A stretch of DNA of 47,772 nt from Patescibacteria group bacterium (GTDB taxonomy: Bacteria; Patescibacteriota; Patescibacteriia; UBA9570). Positions within the stretch are counted from its first letter, which is position 1. Each line of letters begins with the position of its first letter. The position numbers and the translations under genes were made by a program. This document shows, piece by piece, positions 1 to 8,616 of this stretch. Below the pieces are notes generated by a model. That model made no database searches, was not told where the DNA came from, and saw only the letters and a program-made list of their open reading frames with translations. Where the stretch lies: positions 1 to 47,772 of the forward strand of contig JAJRVJ010000017.1 in the NCBI GenBank assembly GCA_024277435.1, written 5' to 3'.

Positions 1-159
1 CCTATTGATAAAGGGCAAAAAGTAATGATACGAAAATCTCATCGCTCAACACACATTGTCTATTTTAAGGGAAAGCATTATCGACAATATAACATTGGTA
101 TTGGCGAGGAGCGTATCCAGTTAGGATTTTGTCAGATTTGTTCAACGCCAATCGCATGA
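1..159 (+). CDS. C-terminal fragment of a protein, possibly NAD kinase (5' truncated by window edge)
   Basis: Open frame from base 1: PIDKGQKVMIRKSHRSTHIVYFKGKHYRQYNIGIGEERIQLGFCQICSTPIA*, stop TGA 157-159 in an ATGA overlap. Weak resemblance to the NAD kinase C-terminus (GDxVxIRxS...). Confidence 0.35.
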   Translation, partial: PIDKGQKVMIRKSHRSTHIVYFKGKHYRQYNIGIGEERIQLGFCQICSTPIA

Positions 160-722
160 GGGAAATTGCTTTCGTAACCGGCAATGATCAAAAAGCCAAA
201 GAGGTAGCGGAAGTATTGCAATCATATGATATCTCGATTATTCGAGCTAATATTGATTTGCCAGAAATTCAATCCGATCGAATTGAATCTGTTGCAACCG
301 ATAAAGTTACTCAGGCATACAATGCTGTGCATAGAGCCGTAATTGTAGATGATGCGGGAATGTTTTTTGATGGCTATCGGCACTTTCCGGGCGTGTATTC
401 AAAATTTATGTTTATGGCACTTGGCTTTGAAGGCTTATTTAAGCTTATTCAACCAGGTCAGAAAGCGCACTTTACGAGTTATATAGCGTATAAGGAGAAA
501 GATGAGGGTAGAGTACATCTATTCCGAGGAGAATGTCATGGCACGCTAGTGAATGAAGTTCGTGGTAAGGAGAAATTTGGTATGCCATACGATAATTTTT
601 TTATCCCTGACGGTGAAAGTCGAACATTTGCTGAGATGACAGTTCAGGAAAAGCAGCAATATGATCATCGCTCAAAGGCGGTAGCTGAGTTCGCTAAATT
701 TTTATCAGAGCAGTCACAATGA
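156..722 (+). CDS. Non-canonical purine NTP pyrophosphatase, RdgB/HAM1 family
   Basis: IAFVTGNDQKAKEVAEVL, VIVDDAGMFFDGYRHFPGVYSKFM motifs. ATG at 156 overlaps the previous stop (ATGA), preferred over the TTG at 129. Confidence 0.85.
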   Translation: MREIAFVTGNDQKAKEVAEVLQSYDISIIRANIDLPEIQSDRIESVATDKVTQAYNAVHRAVIVDDAGMFFDGYRHFPGVYSKFMFMALGFEGLFKLIQPGQKAHFTSYIAYKEKDEGRVHLFRGECHGTLVNEVRGKEKFGMPYDNFFIPDGESRTFAEMTVQEKQQYDHRSKAVAEFAKFLSEQSQ

Positions 723-2065
723 AGTTAACATTCTACGGCGCAGCCGAAATGGTTACAGGATCGTGTTACTTATTAGAGCACGGTAGCACAAGGATATTAA
801 TAGATTGCGGCATGGTGCAGGGTGCTCAATTTACTGATAATAAAAATTATGATCCATTCCCATTTGATCCAGTAAGTATTGATTATGTTGTTCTTACACA
901 TGCGCACATTGATCATTGTGGAAGAATTCCACGTTTAGTGCGCAAGGGGTTTAGTGGTAAGATTGTTTCTACTCATGCAACGCTTGATTTTGCACACTTA
1001 ATGTTATCCGATAGCGCGCATGTGATAGCCTATGATGCGGAAAAAAATAATTATCCGCCGTTGTATACCGAGGCTGATGTTGAGAAAGCTCGTGAGCAAT
1101 TTCAACCAACTGATTATCATCAATCTATTACATTGGGTGATATCATGGTAGAGTTTTTTGATGCCGGACACATCTTAGGGTCATCGTTTATACGCATTGA
1201 AGCCGATGGTAAGAGCATTGTATTTTCAGGAGATTTAGGTAATTCCCCAGTACCATTATTACGTGATTTAGAAGGCTTGCCAGAAACGGATTATGTAGTG
1301 ATGGAATCTACGTATGGAAATCGTATTCATGAATCTGGTAGGGATCGTCAATTGTTACTGTGTTCCGCTATTTATGAAACCATTACAATGGGCGGAGTGT
1401 TAATGATTCCTGCGTTTGCGCTCGAACGTACTCAGGAGATCCTATTTGAATTACATCAATTGGTTGATAATAGAGATATTCCAAAGGTGCCTATATACAT
1501 TGATAGTCCATTAGCCATTAAAGCAACGCGATTATATAAGAAATATGAGGGCTTATTTGACACTCAGGCCACTGATATGATTAAGTCTGGTCATGATCTA
1601 TTCAAATTCAAAGGGCTGAGGCTGACGGAAACTCGTAATCAATCTAAGGCTATTAATAATGTTACTGGTCCAAAAATTATTTTGGCAGGATCTGGGATGA
1701 TGCAGGGTGGTAGAATTCGCCATCACTTAAAACGCTACCTCAGTAATGAAAAGAATCAATTATTAATCGTGGGATATCAAGTTGAGCATTCTCTGGGCCG
1801 GCAATTACTTGAGGGAGCTGAGGAGATAGAGATTGATAAGAAAATGATTGCGGTAAAGGCTAAGGTACGCGCTATAGGTGCATATTCCGCCCATGCCGAT
1901 AAAACTAAATTAGTGAATTGGCTTACATCGTCTCCATCCAATTTAAAGCATGTTTGGTTAACGCATGGAGAAGTGGATCAATCCGTTCCATTTTCCAAGT
2001 CATTACAAGATGATTACTCTATTACAGCATCGGTTGCAACATATGGACAAGTAGTAGACCTTTAG
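719..2065 (+). CDS. MBL-fold/beta-CASP RNA-processing exonuclease (CPSF/YSH1-like)
   Basis: HAHIDHCGR metal motif, DAGHILGSSF, SGDLG, beta-CASP GSGMMQGGRIRHHL, SAHAD. Confidence 0.9.
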   Translation: MKLTFYGAAEMVTGSCYLLEHGSTRILIDCGMVQGAQFTDNKNYDPFPFDPVSIDYVVLTHAHIDHCGRIPRLVRKGFSGKIVSTHATLDFAHLMLSDSAHVIAYDAEKNNYPPLYTEADVEKAREQFQPTDYHQSITLGDIMVEFFDAGHILGSSFIRIEADGKSIVFSGDLGNSPVPLLRDLEGLPETDYVVMESTYGNRIHESGRDRQLLLCSAIYETITMGGVLMIPAFALERTQEILFELHQLVDNRDIPKVPIYIDSPLAIKATRLYKKYEGLFDTQATDMIKSGHDLFKFKGLRLTETRNQSKAINNVTGPKIILAGSGMMQGGRIRHHLKRYLSNEKNQLLIVGYQVEHSLGRQLLEGAEEIEIDKKMIAVKAKVRAIGAYSAHADKTKLVNWLTSSPSNLKHVWLTHGEVDQSVPFSKSLQDDYSITASVATYGQVVDL

Positions 2066-2107
2066 TTATTATATAATTCTACACAACTATTAATATATAC
2101 ATATTGT

Positions 2108-2566
2108 ATGCGTCATAAACATCGTCGATCACCACTAAAAAAAGCTAAGCGCGTTGCCCTTGGTACAACTCTTGGGGCTGTATTGGCAGCTAGTGCGGCT
2201 GCGTATTTTTTTACACAAACTAAAGCAGGAAAAAAAACAGTTCAGACTATCAAAGAGCATGCAACTCATGTTTCAAAGGAGATTTCACATCGCGTTGCAA
2301 AGGTACGTACCCTTACCAAGGTAAAGTACGAAGAGATTGTAGATGAAATTGTTGATGAGTATGCCGGTAAGAAAAAAATTGCCTCCAAGCAAGTTATTGA
2401 ATTAAAGAATGATCTTAAAGCACATTGGAAGGATGTGCAGCGTGAAGTAAAGAAATCTAAAGTAAAACCTAAAGCTACTGCTAAAAAATCAACAGCTAAG
2501 AAAAAAGTAGTAAAGAAGCCAGCAGTCAAAAAAACTACAAAGAAATCAACTAAGAGGCGCTCATAG
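2108..2566 (+). CDS. Small membrane-anchored protein with a Lys/Ala-rich basic C-terminal tail (YtxH-like)
   Basis: N-terminal hydrophobic segment LGTTLGAVLAASAAAYFFT and C-terminus KPKATAKKSTAKKKVVKKPAVKKTTKKSTKRRS. Confidence 0.6.
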   Translation: MRHKHRRSPLKKAKRVALGTTLGAVLAASAAAYFFTQTKAGKKTVQTIKEHATHVSKEISHRVAKVRTLTKVKYEEIVDEIVDEYAGKKKIASKQVIELKNDLKAHWKDVQREVKKSKVKPKATAKKSTAKKKVVKKPAVKKTTKKSTKRRS

Positions 2567-2937
2567 TTATTTGTTTACAAGGCATTGTTCAACCTCATAA
2601 GGGTAGAGGGACTCAGCTAGGGTATCCAACTGCTAATGTTCGTGTTAATAAATCAGTTGACGAAGGCATTTATGCTGGATATACGTGGATTGCTGGCGAG
2701 AAATATTGGGCAGCAATTTTTGTTGGACCAGCTATTACATTTGGTGAAACAGAAAGTCAGTGCGAGGTGCATGTATTAGACTTTAATGAAGACATTTATG
2801 GTCAAGAAATAGTAATAGAGCTTGTAAAAAAAATTCGAAATAATGAAAAATTTTCTTCCGCCGAAGAATTGGTTCAGCAGATTAATAAAGATATTATAGT
2901 TATCAGAAAATGTTTACAGGAATTATCCAATCAATAG
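2563..2937 (+). CDS. Standalone riboflavin kinase (flavokinase domain), non-AUG start (ATA 2563 or ATT 2569)
   Basis: Translated by hand; absent from ORF track: (M)VICLQGIVQPHKGRGTQLGYPTANVRVNKSVDEGIYAGYTWIAGEKYWAAIFVGPAITFGETESQCEVHVLDFNEDIYGQEIVIELVKKIRNNEKFSSAEELVQQINKDIIVIRKCLQELSNQ*. Flavokinase motifs GRGxxLGYPTAN, GIYAG, EVHxLDFxxDIYG. Upstream in-frame TAA at 2551. Confidence 0.8.
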   Translation: MVICLQGIVQPHKGRGTQLGYPTANVRVNKSVDEGIYAGYTWIAGEKYWAAIFVGPAITFGETESQCEVHVLDFNEDIYGQEIVIELVKKIRNNEKFSSAEELVQQINKDIIVIRKCLQELSNQ

Positions 2938-3500
2938 CAACTATCTCTAAACGAGAAATACGCGATACCCTTCTTGTAATTGAAATAGATCTTGATGGTG
3001 CAGAGGAGTATGAAGTTGGTGATAGTATTTCGCTTAATGGAATTTGTTCCACAGTTACGGCTAAGGCATCTCATATACTCACTGTGGAGTACATGAAGGA
3101 AACTCAAGATATAACGACTGTTATGGATTGGAAAGTTGGTAATGCAGTGAATGTAGAATCACCACTTACACTTCAAGCAAAATTATCAGGCGGCTTAGTA
3201 AGTGGACACGTGGATGTTGTTGGTGAGATTCATGCTGTTAAACACGTTGCTTCTCAGTACATTATTACTGTGAAATATCCAATAGAGTATGCACAGTATG
3301 TTGTACCAAAGGGTAGTGTCACGTTAGATGGTATAAACCTCACGATAGTAGATGTCGTTGAGAAGATGTGTACAGTGCATATTATTCCTCATACGTGGGA
3401 ATATACAACACTAGCGCAAGCTTCGGTAGGTGATTCAATTAATATTGAATTTGATTATTTCGCTAAGCTAGTTACGCAGTTGATGGATCGGCGTCGCTAG
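2910..3500 (+). CDS. ribE: Riboflavin synthase alpha subunit
   Basis: MFTGIIQSIATI start, duplicated lumazine-binding barrels, SLNGICSTVT, SGGLVSGHVD, VTLDGINLTIV. Confidence 0.92.
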   Translation: MFTGIIQSIATISKREIRDTLLVIEIDLDGAEEYEVGDSISLNGICSTVTAKASHILTVEYMKETQDITTVMDWKVGNAVNVESPLTLQAKLSGGLVSGHVDVVGEIHAVKHVASQYIITVKYPIEYAQYVVPKGSVTLDGINLTIVDVVEKMCTVHIIPHTWEYTTLAQASVGDSINIEFDYFAKLVTQLMDRRR

Positions 3501-5079
3501 TTCTATCTGATCGCACTTTGTCAGCCATTTTCTCTGCGTCTGTGTGTTTTTGTTTTATTGGAATTTTAAATGTGAAGATAGATCCTTTATCTTCTTCTGA
3601 GGAGAACTCAACAGTACCTTGGTGTTTTATAATAATGTCCTTAACAACAAATAGGCCTAATCCGCTACCTTCAGTAATTACTTTTAAAATATTCTGACCG
3701 CGGAAGAATTTGGTAAATACTTGATCGAATGATTCTTTAGCAATGCCAAGGCCATGATCTTGTACAGAGCATATGATATGTTGCTTTTCTTTTTTTATAG
3801 TAATTTCAATTTTTCCCTTATCATGTGAATATTTTATAGCATTATCAATAAGATTTTCTAGTGCAATGCCGAGCTTATCTTCATCCACTTCGGCTTGCAT
3901 CTTTTTTGTATCATGAATAACTTTAATACTCAGATGCTTTTCAGTGAGTGCATTTTCAAATCTCTTAATAACATTATTCGTTATATCAACGATATCATGT
4001 TGTACAAAATCATAATTAAAACGTTGCTCTTCTATTTTTGTTACATCAAGTAAGTCGTTAATCAACGTTACCATTCGATTGATGTTTTCTAGAGCATTAC
4101 CTAAGTGATGTTTCTGTTCTTTAGTAAGTTCGCCCATATCACCTTCAAATAACATGTTGGCAACCCAACGAATGCCGGACATTGGTGTACGAAGTTGATG
4201 CGCAGCGATAGATAGGAATTCAGATTTTTGAGCATCTAACTTTTTGGTTTTTTCCAATTCTTCTTCCAGCGCTGCTTGGCTGGCAGCAATATCTGTTCCC
4301 ATTTTATTAAATGTTTTGGCGAACAGTCCAAGTTCATCGTTGCGTTTAAGATGGATTTTTACGAAATTACCCTTACCAAATTGTTCCGCAGCTTTAGTTA
4401 ACGTTTTTAAGGGCTTACGAATATCATTAGAAATGAATGATAACACAAAGGCAATAACGAGAATAACAATTAAAGCAACGCCAATTAGAAAGTAACGGAT
4501 TGTGCTAGCAGTACTATTAATTTCTTCATTCGTAGATGCTATTTGTTGGCCAATCTGATTAGTAACTTCATTTTCTAGAAAAATATTAAATTCATCACGT
4601 AATATATTAAGGTTTTCAAGTTTATTGTGTAATTCAGGACTATCAGGATTAGCTTCATATATTTTTACTAGTTCGTCTGTGGCATTATATACAGCTAATA
4701 AACGATCATTAAAATTTTGGGTAAAAATAAAATCTTTCGCCGACTGAGATAAGAGAAATAATTCGTATTCTGCTCCAAAGGCTTCTTGAAATTGTTGCTG
4801 ATATAGTTCCTTACTTGCTGTATTGCCAGTATTTACGTAATCATAGACAGCAAGCATTGAGATGTGGACATGATCTTTGAGTTCAGATGTGGCTATAACA
4901 CTTGGAAAGGCGTAGCTTTCTACAGATTCGAAGCTTTGTTGAAAGTCAATAATTGTTGTGAATGTGAATCCCCAAGAATTAATAACAAGGAATATCATTA
5001 CCAAAAAAATAACAAATATTTTTTGCGTTAACTTTAAATCTCGTAGGATATTAAATGACTGTTTTTTTCTATTTGCCAT
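3472..5079 (-). CDS. Membrane sensor histidine kinase with HAMP domain (orphan)
   Basis: Two TM segments, HAMP-like linker, H-box FLSIAAHQLRTPMSGIRW, N-box ENLIDNAIKYS, G-boxes DHGLGI and GSGLGLFVVKDII. Start placed at MANRKKQ (5079). Confidence 0.9.
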   Translation of the reverse strand: MANRKKQSFNILRDLKLTQKIFVIFLVMIFLVINSWGFTFTTIIDFQQSFESVESYAFPSVIATSELKDHVHISMLAVYDYVNTGNTASKELYQQQFQEAFGAEYELFLLSQSAKDFIFTQNFNDRLLAVYNATDELVKIYEANPDSPELHNKLENLNILRDEFNIFLENEVTNQIGQQIASTNEEINSTASTIRYFLIGVALIVILVIAFVLSFISNDIRKPLKTLTKAAEQFGKGNFVKIHLKRNDELGLFAKTFNKMGTDIAASQAALEEELEKTKKLDAQKSEFLSIAAHQLRTPMSGIRWVANMLFEGDMGELTKEQKHHLGNALENINRMVTLINDLLDVTKIEEQRFNYDFVQHDIVDITNNVIKRFENALTEKHLSIKVIHDTKKMQAEVDEDKLGIALENLIDNAIKYSHDKGKIEITIKKEKQHIICSVQDHGLGIAKESFDQVFTKFFRGQNILKVITEGSGLGLFVVKDIIIKHQGTVEFSSEEDKGSIFTFKIPIKQKHTDAEKMADKVRSDRTSDADPSTA

Positions 5080-5114
5080 TGATTTTAAGTATATACGAAA
5101 AGCGCCTGCTATGC

Positions 5115-5120
5115 TATACT
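5115..5120 (+). promoter_or_regulatory. Candidate extended -10 (TGC-TATACT) of a leaderless transcript
   Basis: TATACT 5115-5120 preceded by TGC; the ATG lies at 5127, only 6 nt downstream. Confidence 0.45.
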
Positions 5121-5126
5121 GCGCAT

Positions 5127-5807
5127 ATGTTTGACGATGTTCCGCAGTCATCTGCAACTAATCAACCTCCAGTATCGCCGCCGAATGATGGTCCGCCATC
5201 ACCGGTAATACCTAGTATCACACCACCACAGCCAGGACAGTCAACGCCTAGTGGTCCTCCGTATCAACCTCGTACTGAACCAGTTGGTAGTGAATCCACT
5301 ACTCAGCAAGCTTCAGTTCAACAGCAGTCAGCGGGAGTTCTACCAAAGACATATGCAGCAGATCAAGAGATGGTTGATATGTTTAAGCGAGAGAGCTTGA
5401 GCTCCACGCAAAAAATTGTCCTTATTATTATTACCGTTATTGTTGTAGGGGCATTGATTGGTGGAGGTGTATGGTTATTTTTCTTGTTGGACCCATTCTC
5501 TAATCAGCCGGTAGAAAATACCAATGCCGTTGAAAATGTGAATACATTGGAATCAAATGAAAATATTAATCAGCCGGTAGATAGCGGAGATGCTGATGGA
5601 GATGGCTTGAAAGACGTTGATGAAAAGAAGCGTGGTACCGATCCTAATAATCCAGATACCGATGGAGATGGTTTAACCGATTATGAGGAGATAGAAATAT
5701 ATGCTACTAAACCGCTCATTACTGATACCGATGGAGATGGTTATGCGGATGGCAGTGAAATAGATAATGGATATGATCCAAATGGTCCGGGGAAGCTTGA
5801 AGAATAA
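5127..5807 (+). CDS. Single-pass protein with Pro-rich N-terminus and thrombospondin type-3-like Ca-binding repeats
   Basis: PPVSPPNDGPPSPV...; TM IVLIIITVIVVGALIGGGVWLFFLL; DADGDGLKDVDE / DTDGDGLTDYEE / DTDGDGYADGSE repeats. Confidence 0.75.
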   Translation: MFDDVPQSSATNQPPVSPPNDGPPSPVIPSITPPQPGQSTPSGPPYQPRTEPVGSESTTQQASVQQQSAGVLPKTYAADQEMVDMFKRESLSSTQKIVLIIITVIVVGALIGGGVWLFFLLDPFSNQPVENTNAVENVNTLESNENINQPVDSGDADGDGLKDVDEKKRGTDPNNPDTDGDGLTDYEEIEIYATKPLITDTDGDGYADGSEIDNGYDPNGPGKLEE

Positions 5808-7071
5808 TTATCAGTCCTTCTGTATAGCGCTAGTACTATCGTTGGGTGTTATTTTTTTAGCTAATTCCTCGGTTCAGGCAAAGCAGCCAAATAGCTTCAT
5901 TAACCTTGATAAGGTAACGATGGAGCGGGGGTATACAAATGAATTAAATGATCTACGCGTTGGTGTTCCAGCTGGAACATTTTCGAGTGCCGCAGATTTT
6001 TTATTACGCGAAAAAAAGAACTATCCCAATTTGCCAAAATACTTAGAACCAGTTTCTAGTGCGTATGTGTACAGTATTGATATCGCTAATCCTGGTTATA
6101 CGGCAAGTCCAATTTGGTTATCGTATGAGTATGAAGAGGATCCGAAATATCAGCGAAATTTTTATTATTATGACGGTACTTCAGAATGGGTAAAATTACC
6201 TACAAATCTTGATACGGTAAATAATCGTGTACGTGCGGCTTGGCATTTTTCGTATTCAATTATCGGCGTATTTGATGATACGCGATATGATGTTGGCCCA
6301 ATTAAAAAGGATTCTTACAGTGATTTTGGAGGCATTGCATCTACGTCAGCAATTGCCATTGATAACGCTACTGGTGTTGTGCTGTATGAAAAAGATGCTA
6401 ATACAAAGCGCTCCATTGCTTCTCTTACAAAGTTAATGACAGCCTATGTATTACTTCAGAATGATGTAAATTTAGAAAAGGAAATTATCTATTCATCTTC
6501 ATATGATCAAATAGGTGCGCGGCTACGTTTAAATAGTGGAGATATTGTATCAATGGATGATTTAATGTACGCCATGGTGGTTGGCTCAGCTAATAATGCA
6601 GCGTACGCGTTAATGTATGAAGGAGGATATAGTAAAGAGCAGTTTGTGAAGAAGATGAATAAAGCTGCAAAAAATTTAGGCCTCTCAAATACCACATTTG
6701 CCGACCCTTCGGGCTTGGATGCAAACAATCAATCTACTGCAGCGGACTATGCTAAATTTATGCGTTCGATTATGAGTGATCCTAAGATGTTACATTATTC
6801 AACTACAAAGGCGTATGCATTTACTACGCGCAATACTGGTGAGTATCATGATTTTGACAATACTAATGCATTAATGAAAACCAGTGATTTATATATCACT
6901 GGCAGTAAAACAGGATACCTAGATGAAGCGGGGTATTGCTTGGCGTTTAAAGCTAAAGAAGGGGATGATGAGGTGATTACTGTTGTGCTTGGGGCGTCAT
7001 CCGGTTGGGCTCGATTTACAGAGTCTGAGAGGTTAATGCGCTGGGCGTTTACGAATTACTCTTGGCAGTAG
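5797..7071 (+). CDS. Serine-type D-Ala-D-Ala carboxypeptidase (PBP5/DacA-like), probable TTG start
   Basis: SIASLTKLM (SxxK), SANNAAY (SxN), GSKTG (KTG); signal peptide directly after TTG 5797. ORF-track ATG 5767 lies inside the upstream gene. Confidence 0.88.
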   Translation: MKNNYQSFCIALVLSLGVIFLANSSVQAKQPNSFINLDKVTMERGYTNELNDLRVGVPAGTFSSAADFLLREKKNYPNLPKYLEPVSSAYVYSIDIANPGYTASPIWLSYEYEEDPKYQRNFYYYDGTSEWVKLPTNLDTVNNRVRAAWHFSYSIIGVFDDTRYDVGPIKKDSYSDFGGIASTSAIAIDNATGVVLYEKDANTKRSIASLTKLMTAYVLLQNDVNLEKEIIYSSSYDQIGARLRLNSGDIVSMDDLMYAMVVGSANNAAYALMYEGGYSKEQFVKKMNKAAKNLGLSNTTFADPSGLDANNQSTAADYAKFMRSIMSDPKMLHYSTTKAYAFTTRNTGEYHDFDNTNALMKTSDLYITGSKTGYLDEAGYCLAFKAKEGDDEVITVVLGASSGWARFTESERLMRWAFTNYSWQ

Positions 7072-7642
7072 CCTGTTCAACCATCGCTCCAAAATATTTG
7101 TGAATAATTATAGAGTCGGATAGCTCTGGATGAAAAGTGCCAGCTAAAATAGTTTTTTGCCTAACTAACACAGGCTCTTTATCATACGCTATGAGGGTTT
7201 CTGTTGTATCGTGCGTTTTGAGAATTCGTGGCGCCCGAATAAACATGCCAGTTATAGTGTTACCTTGAAAGGTGAGGGGAGTTTCAAATGAATCTACTTG
7301 TCTACCAAAGGCATTGCGCTGCGCTGTAATATCAATAAGCTGTAGTGAATATTCTGAATCGACTGTTTTAGCTAATAATACGCAGCCTGCACAGGTGCCA
7401 TATACAGGATAGCCTTGTTTAACACGCTTTATTATCCATGCATCTAGTTTTGTGGATCGCAATAGTTTACCAATAGCTGTACTTTCACCACCAGGTATAA
7501 TTAAACCAGCTGTTTGTTCAGCCTCGCTGATTGTACGCACAGGAATAGCGGGGTAACCAGCTGCTTCGAGTGATGTAATATGTTCTCTAAAATCGCCTTG
7601 TAGAGCAAGTACTCCAATGGTAGGTTTTACAACCTTAGACAC
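7049..7642 (-). CDS. pdxT: Pyridoxal 5'-phosphate synthase glutaminase subunit PdxT
   Basis: [40 protein letters not shown]. Confidence 0.93.
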   Translation of the reverse strand: MSKVVKPTIGVLALQGDFREHITSLEAAGYPAIPVRTISEAEQTAGLIIPGGESTAIGKLLRSTKLDAWIIKRVKQGYPVYGTCAGCVLLAKTVDSEYSLQLIDITAQRNAFGRQVDSFETPLTFQGNTITGMFIRAPRILKTHDTTETLIAYDKEPVLVRQKTILAGTFHPELSDSIIIHKYFGAMVEQATAKSNS

Positions 7643-8549
7643 CGCGTTCGGACATCATAACGTTAACTTCATCCATATCGATACCCGTCATTGGTGCACC
7701 CAAGTTTTCTGATACCTTAGCTAATACCTCAGCATCGTTATAATGTGTAGTAGCTTGTACAATGGCTTTAGCTCGCTTTGTTGGATTCTTTGATTTAAAG
7801 ATACCGCTACCTACAAATACACCATCTACACCAAGTTGCATGCATAATGCCGCATCAGCCGGAGTAGCAATGCCGCCAGCTGCAAAGTTTACTACTGGTA
7901 AGCGACCAAGTTTTTTTACTTCTTTAACAAGTGCTACTGGTACACGCATTTCCTTGGCGGCCTTTTTGAGTTGCGCCTCATTCATTTTCTTGAGGTTTTC
8001 AATATCTGTTTTTAGGGTAGTGATGTGACGGACAGCTTCAACGATGTTTCCAGTTCCTGCCTCACCTTTTGTGCGAATCATAGCGGCGCCCTCATCAATA
8101 CGACGTAGTGCTTCCCCTAAATTACGACAGCCGCACACATAAGGAATCATAAATTCATTTTTATCAACATGGAGCACTGGGTCAGCTGGAGTAAGTACCT
8201 CTGATTCATCAATATAGTCAACGCCAATGGCTTCAAGAATTTGCGCTTCTACAAAATGGCCGATGCGTACTTTTGCCATCACTGGAATGCTTACGGCCTT
8301 CATAATGCTCTTGATCATTTGTGGGTCACTCATGCGAGCTACGCCGCCAGTTTTACGAATGTCTGCTGGTACACGTTCAAGTGCCATAACAGCCACTGCT
8401 CCTGCATTTTCAGCTATTTTAGCCTGCTCTGGAGTAACAACATCCATAATAACGCCACCCTTAAGCATCTGGGCTAGCCCAGCCTTAAGGCGGAAAGTGT
8501 TCTTTTTTGTAGTTGTTTTTTTACTTGTGCGTTTGCGTTGTTTTGCCAT
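7635..8549 (-). CDS. pdxS: Pyridoxal 5'-phosphate synthase subunit PdxS with Lys-rich N-terminal extension
   Basis: [68 protein letters not shown]. Confidence 0.95.
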   Translation of the reverse strand: MAKQRKRTSKKTTTKKNTFRLKAGLAQMLKGGVIMDVVTPEQAKIAENAGAVAVMALERVPADIRKTGGVARMSDPQMIKSIMKAVSIPVMAKVRIGHFVEAQILEAIGVDYIDESEVLTPADPVLHVDKNEFMIPYVCGCRNLGEALRRIDEGAAMIRTKGEAGTGNIVEAVRHITTLKTDIENLKKMNEAQLKKAAKEMRVPVALVKEVKKLGRLPVVNFAAGGIATPADAALCMQLGVDGVFVGSGIFKSKNPTKRAKAIVQATTHYNDAEVLAKVSENLGAPMTGIDMDEVNVMMSERGV

Positions 8550-8616
8550 AATATGATATTACGAATACGGCTATGACTATAGCATATTATTTTTTGAAGA
8601 ACAACATACAATATAT

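Noticed and set aside
2266-2529. Minus-strand ORF of 87 aa, and other track ORFs antisense to or out of frame with confident genes (e.g. 6227-6436 +, 13546-13959 -, 15091-15366 -, 38325-38756 -, 40488-40835 -)
   Set aside because: They lie wholly inside well-supported genes in other frames, have low-complexity or Cys/Ser/Ile-biased translations, and show no family motifs.
2500-2570. Programmed -1 frameshift joining the Lys-rich ORF to riboflavin kinase at the A-rich stretch (CAAAAAAAC)
   Set aside because: The -1 frame has a TAA at 2551-2553 downstream of the A-run, so the shift would terminate before the kinase domain.
7762-8556. Plus-strand ORFs over pdxS (7762-8028, 8227-8556, 8241-8477)
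   Set aside because: Shadow ORFs of pdxS; the minus-strand protein is unambiguous.
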